From positions 1-22,310 of the IMG/VR virus record IMGVR_UViG_3300022743_000025: 22,310 bases of DNA; one strand, given 5' to 3'. The notes beneath the pieces were generated by a model. The model was not told where the DNA came from. It saw nothing but the letters and a program-made list of their open reading frames with translations, and did no database searches. Below, one piece after another: positions 7,056-13,579 of the stretch (positions are counted from its first letter, which is position 1; each line of letters opens with the position of its first letter). A program made the position numbers and the translations under genes. The DNA comes from a virus.

Positions 7056-7715
7056 TTATGTATACGCAATAACAACACAGCACCCTGACGTACCAGTGGT
7101 ACCAGAGCCTCCGTCATTTGTTCTACCACCATTGGCTCCTGAACCCCATGCACCGGGGCCGTTGTTTTCCCCATGAGTTGTATTTCTGTTTTGTGCGCCA
7201 CCACCGCCAAAGAAGCTAGGACCACCGCCTGCAGGTTTGCCATGGCCTGCACTGTTACCATGCCCAGTACCTGTACCACCCTCGATATTGATTTGTCCCC
7301 CAGAAGACCCACCACCGTGGCCGCCACCATGGCTGTAATTTCTGTTAGAACCATAACCGCCGCTGGCGCTGATAAGTGAGCCAAAACTGCTAGTGCCACC
7401 ATCACCTGCTGCTGCGTAATAGCCCACGCCGCCGCCGCCACCGCCAATAGTCACCGCATATGTTGCGCCAGGGCTTACACTGAAAAAGCCCTCTGCATAA
7501 CCGCCAGAACCGCCCGCTTCGCAATATCCTGCGCTGCCGCCGCCACCTCCTACGATTTGAACAAGAATAGTACTACAGTTGCTGGGCACTGTATAAGTTC
7601 CGTTACCAGTGTATGAAGTAATGCTGATTGGCTTGCCTCTGTCTCTGGCATAGTTAGTTGATTGTGTTGAGCCGTCTGCGAATGTGACGCCCGTTGAACC
7701 TAATGTTACTGACAT
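7056..7715 (-). CDS. Glycine-rich adhesin-like fibre-tip protein (paralogue 2)
   Basis: 219 aa, the middle copy of the trio. N-terminal 'TGVTFADGSTQST', then 'TGNGTYTVPSNCSTILVQI' leading into GGGGG, core 'GVGYYAAAGDGGTSSFG' and 'YSHGGGHGGG', ending in 'CCVVIAYT'. The first ~140 residues align without difficulty to both neighbours. Residues ~140-208 ('GGTGTGHGNSAGHGKPAGG' onward) do not, apart from Gly/Asn/His richness. AGGAAG lies upstream of the ATG. Its stop is 9 bases from the start of paralogue 1, so the three are co-translated. Role as receptor-binding tip is inferred from composition, position after the fibres and the constant/variable layout. Confidence 0.8.
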   Translation of the reverse strand: MSVTLGSTGVTFADGSTQSTNYARDRGKPISITSYTGNGTYTVPSNCSTILVQIVGGGGGSAGYCEAGGSGGYAEGFFSVSPGATYAVTIGGGGGGVGYYAAAGDGGTSSFGSLISASGGYGSNRNYSHGGGHGGGSSGGQINIEGGTGTGHGNSAGHGKPAGGGPSFFGGGGAQNRNTTHGENNGPGAWGSGANGGRTNDGGSGTTGTSGCCVVIAYT

Positions 7716-7724
7716 ATTTCTTCC

Positions 7725-8384
7725 TCACGCATACGCATAGACTACAACCATACCTGCTCTTCCGGCCTTGCCGCCACCGCCATTACCTGTAGTACCAGGG
7801 CTTGCACCGCCACCTGGTGCACTGTGCCCGATTTGTTCTCCGCCGCTATGGCGAGTACCAAAACTGCCGCCCCAGTATGTAGGAACTCCGCGTGGTCCCC
7901 AGCTACCGAAACCGTTTGTATGCCCGATACCACCGCCACCCGCTAGCGTCACTTGACCACCAGACCCAGTACCACCATGACCGCCAGTATGACTATAGTT
8001 ATTATTTGCCCCATAGCCACCACTGGCCGAACAATAACCTCCAAAGCTACTTGTGCCCCCAGCACCAGCGCCTGCATAGTAACCCACGCCACCACCACCA
8101 CCGCCGATGGTAACTGCCACAGTTTGGCCTGCGCTGACACCGGGAATGAATCGTTCCGAATATCCACCAGCGCCACCGCCTTCGCAGTGCCCCGCACTAC
8201 CGCCACCACCGCCTTGTACTTTTACAAGTAGTCGTGTACACCCAGTTGGTACTGTATACGTACCGTTACCGGTAAACGTAGTAATAGAGATAATCTGCCC
8301 GTAGTCATACCCAGCGTTTGGGTTTGTTCCTTGAACAGTACCATCACTATATTGAAGTCCGAGAGGAGTTAATGTAACTGCCAT
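7725..8384 (-). CDS. Glycine-rich adhesin-like fibre-tip protein (paralogue 3)
   Basis: 219 aa, first of the trio in transcription order, starting 2 bases after the stop of the S74 fibre. N-terminal 'LGLQYSDGTVQGTN', then 'TGNGTYTVPTGCTRLLVKV' into GGGGG, core 'GVGYYAGAGAGGTSSFGG' and 'YSHTGGHGGTGSGGQ', ending 'GMVVVYAYA'. The variable segment (~150-210) has 'GPRGVPTYWGG' and 'GTRHSGGEQIGHSAPGG', unlike paralogues 1 and 2. No strong Shine-Dalgarno is visible ahead of its ATG, suggesting coupling to the S74 fibre gene. Of the three it keeps the most complete conserved core. Confidence 0.8.
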   Translation of the reverse strand: MAVTLTPLGLQYSDGTVQGTNPNAGYDYGQIISITTFTGNGTYTVPTGCTRLLVKVQGGGGGSAGHCEGGGAGGYSERFIPGVSAGQTVAVTIGGGGGGVGYYAGAGAGGTSSFGGYCSASGGYGANNNYSHTGGHGGTGSGGQVTLAGGGGIGHTNGFGSWGPRGVPTYWGGSFGTRHSGGEQIGHSAPGGGASPGTTGNGGGGKAGRAGMVVVYAYA

Positions 8385-8386
8385 AG

Positions 8387-8719
8387 TTATTTGAGTTGTA
8401 GCTTAATACTATTTAATTCTTGACGTAGCTCTTTGATACCTTCTACTAATAATGGTACAAGACGTTCATAATTGACTGTCAAATAGTTCTCGCCGCTCTT
8501 GCTGTTACCATCTTTATCCCTGTCAAATGGGGCAAGACTTACAGCTTCTGGCTGAACACGTTTAACTGCCTGAGCACTCAATGCCACTTGCTGTTCTGTG
8601 TTATTGAAACCCAATGATCTTGCCAAGTCGTTTTCAACATACAAGAATCCAGCAAGTTCATCAATCTTGTCTAGAGCATTATCAATCTTACTTATTTTTG
8701 TTTTTAATCGTTCGTCTGA
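8387..8719 (-). other. Peptidase S74 (CIMCD) domain region with Ser267/Lys272 dyad
   Basis: This is the part of the 376-aa fibre gene coding for the predicted self-released chaperone. The Ser267 codon is at 8717-8719. The family cuts just N-terminal to this serine, so the mature fibre would end at Tyr266, giving 'AYY' as its C terminus. The dyad is intact. Confidence 0.8.
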
Positions 8720-9517
8720 GTAGTATGCAACTACTGTAGTGGTTGCCGTTATGCCACCAGTGACGTTCAAGAACCCGTATGCGTTGACTCCACCACTACG
8801 ATAGTAGTTTAAGTAGATTGGGTAACTTGCGCCCAATGATTCTAAGTGCAAGTTGCCGTTGGTTGCAGCGACTTGTGCTGTAGTACCATCAATACCGTTG
8901 CCACCCACTTTCAAGTATGCTGACCATGAACTGTTTGGGCCGAACGTGATACCGTTGTTACCCGAAAGAGTCATAGCACCCGACATGTTCGCAGCAGCCC
9001 CAGTGAATGTACCAGAAGCGCTCAATGTCGTAAATGCCCCAGTGCTTGCTGTGGTTGCACCGACTGCTGTTGCGTTAATACCACCAGATATACTCAAGCT
9101 GGCCGCAGTCAATGCGCCTGAAGTTGTTAGTGCGGAAGCTGTTAAACCACCGTTGAATGTTGCTGCACCTGTAACTGTTGCTGCACCACCCACATATACT
9201 GCACCACCGATACCAGCACCACCAGTTACTACAAGAGCACCCGATGTTGTACCAGTACTTGCTGTACTACTTGCCGCAGTCAATACCCCGTTGACAGTAA
9301 TTGTACTTGCAGCAGTCATGGCACCTGGCCATGTGCCCGAAGCAACGTCTGCTGCTGTTAACGTGACTGCACCAGTGCGACCAGCAACACTTAATACTGG
9401 ACTCGCTGTTGCAACTGCACCCTGTACGTTCCAGACGCCCAAGCCCGCACTATACACATAAGTGACGTTGTTGTTTACATACGTTTGTCCGTCTACTGGA
9501 CTTGCCGGAAAAGCCAT
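8387..9517 (-). CDS. Tail fibre with C-terminal S74 intramolecular chaperone
   Basis: 376-aa trimeric-fibre-type protein. The N-terminal 'FPASPVDGQTYVNNNVTYVY' (residues 3-22) is a small module common at fibre starts. Residues ~60-200 are Ala/Thr/Gly-rich repeats ('TTSGALVVTGGAGIGGAVYVG'). Residues 267-376 form a peptidase S74/CIMCD domain: 'SDERLK' gives Ser267 and Lys272, the same Ser+5Lys spacing as the Ser911/Lys916 dyad of endosialidase NF. Self-cleavage before Ser267 would release a 110-residue chaperone after trimerisation. The end has a heptad-like helix ('LLVEGIKELRQELNSIKLQL') fitting the coiled coil of the released domain. GGGGAG lies upstream of the ATG, which overlaps the preceding stop by one base (TAATG). 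Confidence 0.88.
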   Translation of the reverse strand: MAFPASPVDGQTYVNNNVTYVYSAGLGVWNVQGAVATASPVLSVAGRTGAVTLTAADVASGTWPGAMTAASTITVNGVLTAASSTASTGTTSGALVVTGGAGIGGAVYVGGAATVTGAATFNGGLTASALTTSGALTAASLSISGGINATAVGATTASTGAFTTLSASGTFTGAAANMSGAMTLSGNNGITFGPNSSWSAYLKVGGNGIDGTTAQVAATNGNLHLESLGASYPIYLNYYRSGGVNAYGFLNVTGGITATTTVVAYYSDERLKTKISKIDNALDKIDELAGFLYVENDLARSLGFNNTEQQVALSAQAVKRVQPEAVSLAPFDRDKDGNSKSGENYLTVNYERLVPLLVEGIKELRQELNSIKLQLK

Positions 9518-12500
9518 TAAAATCTCCCCACTACAACTTCAATAGTTGCAAATTCTTTGTCTGCTACAGTGCCCAATGCTTTACCAAGAATACATCCTGG
9601 ACGATACAGAGCATCTGTCATTCGTTCTGCATAACCTTCGTATGCACTTGTTACCAATACATCACCCTTTTCTACTGGGCCACGCACTTTACATGGCACA
9701 CGTCCTGTAAATGCCACAGGAAGACCAGTTGCTTCACTGTTCATCAAATAAGCTGGGTCAGTACTAATAACACCCGCTACTCGTGTGTCATGCGTTTTCT
9801 TGGTTGTTGTAATTTCAGATGTTCCACCAAATACAACAACTGTGGCTGGCTCATAACTATTATCGGCAGCATAAATTTCTGCCAAGTCAGCATACTTTGC
9901 TTGACTTGCAACACCGATAAAGTTAGTTGCTGTCAAGTTTGCACCAGCATCACGCAATGCCAATGTGTTTGCAGTTGCCGTAGTAGTTGCGTTGTATAGC
10001 GCACTACTAAAGTTAACCCAGTTATAAGTGTTACTTACGTTATCATATACATACTTGTATAGCGAACCAGTATTGGCTGCAAACCATTCATCACCCTGCA
10101 ATGGTGTTGTTGGGGCTGTGTTACCAGTAAAGTTAGTGACAACGTTTCTGTTGTTGCGTGTGATGTTTGCTGCCACAGAGATGTTAGCAGTCAAAGTCAC
10201 AGCACCAGTGATTGTCGCACCAGCAAAAGTAGGACTTGCGTTTGTTTGCAAGTTCTGAGGGTTAGTCAATGTAATTGTGCTACCACTGACTGTTGCACCA
10301 AAGCCGTTGCTACCCGCAAATGTTAATGTACCGCCACCAGCCACGCTACCAGTACCACTCGTACCAGCCAAGTTGATAGTTGTACTAACTGCTTGTGATG
10401 TTAGAGCAGTGATACGTCCATAAGCGTCAGTTGTAATAACTGGGATAGCAGTGCTGCTACCAACAGTAGTCACACCTGGGCCCATTGTAGGTAAACTGAT
10501 GGCTGCGCCAGAGATAGTCAAGTTACCAGCACCAGAGCTTGTGCTGACTACACGATTACCCGAGTCATACACTGAACCAGCATAGACTGCGCCGCTGACG
10601 CCCGCGCCACCTGTAATTCTTAACGCACCTGTAGTAGTACTGGATGCGGCAGTGCCAGTTGTGATTTGCAAGTAACCACTTGTGCTTGCATTACCATGGA
10701 ATCGTGCCACTTCTGCGTTAGCATAAAAGCTGCCAGTAGCAATAACGATATCGTTGTATGTACCAGTGCTATCAGTAGCAAGAATCAAGTTACCACCAAG
10801 TGCAGAACCGTTTCTTGCACTTGCAAACAAGTAACCATCGTTGGCTTTTGTAATTGTATACGCTGGGTCAGCAAACAAGTTGCCAGTGAAACCCATGTCC
10901 ATGAAACCAGTACTACCATCAGTAGTGTTGTTTGGATATGCAACAATGTCAGCACTACCTGTACCGCTGTTGTTGATCAGAGCACTTTGAACATAGAACT
11001 GACCAGCATTAACAGCTTGACTTGATTGAGTAGCAATAATACTTGGGTTGATCAACGGAGTGCTTGCGGCATTGTAACCAATATATGCCGCACTGTTAAC
11101 GTTTAAGTTACCCCCAATACCTGCACCACCAGTTACTACAATCGCCCCAGAACTAATACTTGTACTTGGTGTAGCGTTGGCAAAGATCGCGCCGCCTGCA
11201 TAGATAGTATCATAAATGATACCAGTATCAGCAAAGTTAATTGTTGTGCTTGTTGGTTCTGTTCTTACATTACTAAAGAATGTCCAATAGTTGTTATTGT
11301 GATTACGAACAAAACCTGTGTGAGCATATACGTTAGCAGGTCCGCCAACAAAGTGACTGTAGAAACCAGTTTCGTAGTTGTATGGGTAGCTAGGGGTGAC
11401 TTGGAAGTAGGCCATTGGACTACTTGTATTCAATGTGCTTGTACTGGTTGCAACAAGGTTAGGTGTAAAGATGTTACCTGTAACATACAAGTCGCCGCCA
11501 AAGTAACTTGTTGCACCTGCACCGATACCACCAGTGATTACAAGAGCGCCAGTACCTGTACCCGAACTCACAGTTGAGTTTGTGATTGTTGTTACACCGG
11601 TAACACCTAATGTACTATTAATCTGTGTGGCACCATTGGTTGTCAGGCCAGCAAATGTTGGGGTTCCAGTTGTTTGTAAGTTCTGAGGAGTAGATACACT
11701 GATTGTGCTGCCGCTAGCAGCAACCAACATACCGTTAGTGCTAGTAAATGTTAACGTGCCGCCACCGCTTACACTGCCCGTACCACTAGTACCAGCTAGG
11801 TTAATTGTTGTGCTTACTGTGCTGCTTGTTAATCCAACAACACGACCATATGCGTCAATGGTAATGACTGGAATACTTACACTGCTACCAACAGTCGTTG
11901 CACCAGGACCCGCTGTGGGCAATGAAACAGATAAAGTAGGAGCTGTTCCGCCAATAGTTAATGCACCATCACCCGAACTTGTTAGTGTTGTTACAACACG
12001 ATTACCTGCATCATAAACTGATCCAGAGTATGTTGCACCCGCAACTCCCAAACCGCCAGCGACTACAAGAGCGCCAGTAGTTGTACTTGAACTTGTCGTC
12101 GTGCCAGTGATGTTTGCAACTGTACTATTTGCGCTTGTGAACAAACCTGTAGTAAATGTACCAGAGCTTGCAGTGCTACTACCGATAGGAGTGGCCTGAA
12201 TACTGCCTGCATATAATGCGCCTTGAATGCCAACACCACCTGCGACTTGTAATGCACCAGTAGTTGTGCTTGTGGCTACTGTGGTTGGCAATACACTGAC
12301 GTTAGAACCAGAAGCCCACATGACTTGTGTACTTGTACCAGTACTACCAGAATAAACACGAATAACGTCATCACCTGCACCAGCGCTGGCTTCTGCGCTA
12401 ATGTATGCTTTTCCGTCTACGGACTTAACGCCACCAAGACTTGACCATGCGCTGCCTGCACCAAAACCTTCGTAGCTGCTGATATCGCTGTTATAGCGAA

Positions 12501-13119
12501 TCATGCCCAATGAACCCACTGATGGGCGTTGAGCATTTGTGCCCGCTGGGATTTGCATGTAACCGGTGCCAGTAGACACAATGCTACTGCCCACATAGAT
12601 GTTACCTGAAACACCAACACCGCCATTAACCACTAGAGCACCAGTAGTTGTGCTTGTGCTTGCTGCTCCACTGTTTACCACCAACTGATTGGGCAACGTG
12701 CCACCAGAGAAGGTTCCCGGAGGTGCCCAACTCAATCCGCCAGTTCCGCTAGCAGTAAGAACGTATCCAGAAAGACCCGAACTACCATTCAAGATAATAC
12801 CCGCATTAGGGGCAAACTGAATCGCAGAGCCGTTGATAGTCAATAAACTACCAATAGTCAAGTTAGCATAGCCAGTTGGGGCTATGTTTCCGTATTGAGA
12901 ACCGTCTTGTCCACTGTTAGCAGTAAATGCCGTTACAAATGTATTTCCAGTCTCAGACCAATATAATGCAACGTTACTGACAAGGCCGTTTGCGCGGTTG
13001 AATAAGAAGCCAACATCAACGTTGGCCTGCGTAGAACCCTGATGCAATGTTGTGATAGGGTCCATGAAATACTGAATATTAGTATCTATGTCCCAAATCT
13101 TTGGTCTTGTTAATGCCAT
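9517..13119 (-). CDS. Large repeat-containing tail fibre protein
   Basis: 1200-aa fibre or virion-decoration protein. The N terminus (1-75, 'RPKIWDIDTNIQYFMDP', 'DVGFLFNR', 'ALYWSE') looks like an attachment region. The body is a string of 'TTTGALVVxGGxGVxGxxYxG' repeats typical of trimeric beta-rich fibres. It contains an internal duplication of ~125 residues ('YDAGNRVV/YDSGNRVV ... DAYGRVVGL ... INLAGTSGTGSVxGGGTLTF ... NLQTxxxPTFAG') and one copy of a 'NDGYLFAS...GGNL...NDIV' module also found in the 1971-aa fibre. Residues ~1079-1200 ('LAEIYAADNSYEPATVVVFGG' minus last residue, to 'EVVVGRF') are a C-terminal domain matching the separate 123-aa protein. A GGTGAG Shine-Dalgarno lies 6 bases before the ATG, downstream of its own late promoter. 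Host-binding role is inferred. Confidence 0.82.
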   Translation of the reverse strand: MALTRPKIWDIDTNIQYFMDPITTLHQGSTQANVDVGFLFNRANGLVSNVALYWSETGNTFVTAFTANSGQDGSQYGNIAPTGYANLTIGSLLTINGSAIQFAPNAGIILNGSSGLSGYVLTASGTGGLSWAPPGTFSGGTLPNQLVVNSGAASTSTTTGALVVNGGVGVSGNIYVGSSIVSTGTGYMQIPAGTNAQRPSVGSLGMIRYNSDISSYEGFGAGSAWSSLGGVKSVDGKAYISAEASAGAGDDVIRVYSGSTGTSTQVMWASGSNVSVLPTTVATSTTTGALQVAGGVGIQGALYAGSIQATPIGSSTASSGTFTTGLFTSANSTVANITGTTTSSSTTTGALVVAGGLGVAGATYSGSVYDAGNRVVTTLTSSGDGALTIGGTAPTLSVSLPTAGPGATTVGSSVSIPVITIDAYGRVVGLTSSTVSTTINLAGTSGTGSVSGGGTLTFTSTNGMLVAASGSTISVSTPQNLQTTGTPTFAGLTTNGATQINSTLGVTGVTTITNSTVSSGTGTGALVITGGIGAGATSYFGGDLYVTGNIFTPNLVATSTSTLNTSSPMAYFQVTPSYPYNYETGFYSHFVGGPANVYAHTGFVRNHNNNYWTFFSNVRTEPTSTTINFADTGIIYDTIYAGGAIFANATPSTSISSGAIVVTGGAGIGGNLNVNSAAYIGYNAASTPLINPSIIATQSSQAVNAGQFYVQSALINNSGTGSADIVAYPNNTTDGSTGFMDMGFTGNLFADPAYTITKANDGYLFASARNGSALGGNLILATDSTGTYNDIVIATGSFYANAEVARFHGNASTSGYLQITTGTAASSTTTGALRITGGAGVSGAVYAGSVYDSGNRVVSTSSGAGNLTISGAAISLPTMGPGVTTVGSSTAIPVITTDAYGRITALTSQAVSTTINLAGTSGTGSVAGGGTLTFAGSNGFGATVSGSTITLTNPQNLQTNASPTFAGATITGAVTLTANISVAANITRNNRNVVTNFTGNTAPTTPLQGDEWFAANTGSLYKYVYDNVSNTYNWVNFSSALYNATTTATANTLALRDAGANLTATNFIGVASQAKYADLAEIYAADNSYEPATVVVFGGTSEITTTKKTHDTRVAGVISTDPAYLMNSEATGLPVAFTGRVPCKVRGPVEKGDVLVTSAYEGYAERMTDALYRPGCILGKALGTVADKEFATIEVVVGRF
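9520..9885 (-). other. C-terminal fibre domain homologous to the stand-alone 123-aa protein
   Basis: Codes for residues ~1079-1200 of the 1200-aa fibre. Shared landmarks with the 123-aa protein, in order: Ala-Glu near the start, 'xGTVxxxGGxxEVT/EIT', a 'VxGVxSxxPAxxMN' segment, 'GRVxCxVxGPVxKGDxLV', 'GKALG/GKAV' and the closing 'IEVxxGRx'. The match spans the whole domain, so the two are paralogues. Confidence 0.8.
10225..10575 (-). repeat. Internal fibre duplication, copy A (approximate limits)
   Basis: Codes for 'YDSGNRVVS ... VTTVGSSTAIPVITTDAYG ... INLAGTSGTGSVAGGG ... NLQTNASPTFAGA' in the 1200-aa fibre. It is the C-terminal copy of a ~125-residue unit whose other copy is at ~11655-12020. 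Similarity is clear in protein and partly kept in DNA. Confidence 0.7.
11655..12020 (-). repeat. Internal fibre duplication, copy B (approximate limits)
   Basis: Codes for 'YDAGNRVVTTLTSSGDGALT ... TVGSSVSIPVITIDAYG ... INLAGTSGTGSVSGGG ... NLQTTGTPTFAGL'. Same unit as copy A with scattered substitutions and small length differences, including a few extra residues after NRVV. Confidence 0.7.
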
Positions 13120-13141
13120 TTTGTACTCACCAATTTTAATG

Positions 13142-13149
13142 TATTTATC
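13142..13149 (-). promoter_or_regulatory. T4-type late promoter octamer (GATAAATA)
   Basis: The - strand reads GATAAATA followed by CATTAA, one mismatch from the T4 late consensus TATAAATA. It is intergenic, directly after the terminator hairpin and 22 bases before the ATG of the 1200-aa fibre. Transcription would start near 13136 and leave a short leader carrying GGTGAG. Confidence 0.55.
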
Positions 13150-13182
13150 AAAAACAAAGGGGCATTGCTGCCCCCATTGTTG
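13149..13182 (-). terminator. Rho-independent terminator after the 123-aa gene
   Basis: On the - strand, GGGGCA pairs with TGCCCC around a GCAA tetraloop. An outer A/T-rich stem extends it (AACAA with TTGTT, broken by a mismatch), and the U-rich TTTGTTTTTG follows. It lies 17 bases past the stop of the 123-aa gene. This is the only clear terminator in the window and it divides the fibre genes into two transcription units. Confidence 0.75.
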
Positions 13183-13198
13183 TTTGGATCAGAGTTGA

Positions 13199-13570
13199 TT
13201 AGACTCGTCCGATGAGTACTTCAATTGTGCCTTTTTGGCTGCTTGGGAAGTCTTGAACTGCTTTGCCAATCACTGTACCCACTGCTGGATTATTGTTGGT
13301 CTTTGCGAATCCCCAACCCGCGCTGACAAGCAAATCGCCCTTAGCCACTGGGCCAATAACATGACATGATACTCTGCCCAATAATGCGATTGAAGTGACA
13401 TTTGTGCCTTTCAATCCACCGTTCATTACTGTTGCTGGGGAGTTTGTAACTACCCCAACCACTTTTGTTGTTGTCGCATCTGCTAGTGTAACTTCTGCGG
13501 CTCCGCCCATCATCAAAACGGTACCTGCATCATATTCTTTGTCTGCTAGATAGTTTTCTGCTATAGTCAT
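13199..13570 (-). CDS. Stand-alone fibre C-terminal domain protein
   Basis: 123-aa protein that is essentially one domain, matching the last ~120 residues of the 1200-aa fibre along its full length ('YDAGTVLMMGGAAEVT', 'VVGVVTNSPATVMN', 'GRVSCHVIGPVAKGDLLVS', 'GTIEVLIGRV'). It probably folds as a small beta domain and could cap or decorate a fibre; whether it joins the 1971-aa fibre encoded just before it is inference. It has its own AAGGAAG Shine-Dalgarno a few bases before the ATG and starts 9 bases after the 1971-aa gene's stop. It is followed directly by the terminator. No signal peptide or membrane segment. Confidence 0.75.
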   Translation of the reverse strand: MTIAENYLADKEYDAGTVLMMGGAAEVTLADATTTKVVGVVTNSPATVMNGGLKGTNVTSIALLGRVSCHVIGPVAKGDLLVSAGWGFAKTNNNPAVGTVIGKAVQDFPSSQKGTIEVLIGRV

Positions 13571-13579
13571 GTGTCTTCC

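Noticed and set aside
6319-8384. Diversity-generating retroelement acting on the glycine-rich genes
   Set aside because: No reverse transcriptase, no template repeat with adenine-biased changes and no accessory gene are seen in the window.
8853-9461. Long + strand open frame opposite the S74 fibre gene (also 9502-9999, 16290-16658 and 18540-18860)
   Set aside because: They mirror the repeated Ala/Thr/Val/Gly codons of the real - strand fibres, have no ribosome site or recognisable domain, and break up the tight - strand operon.
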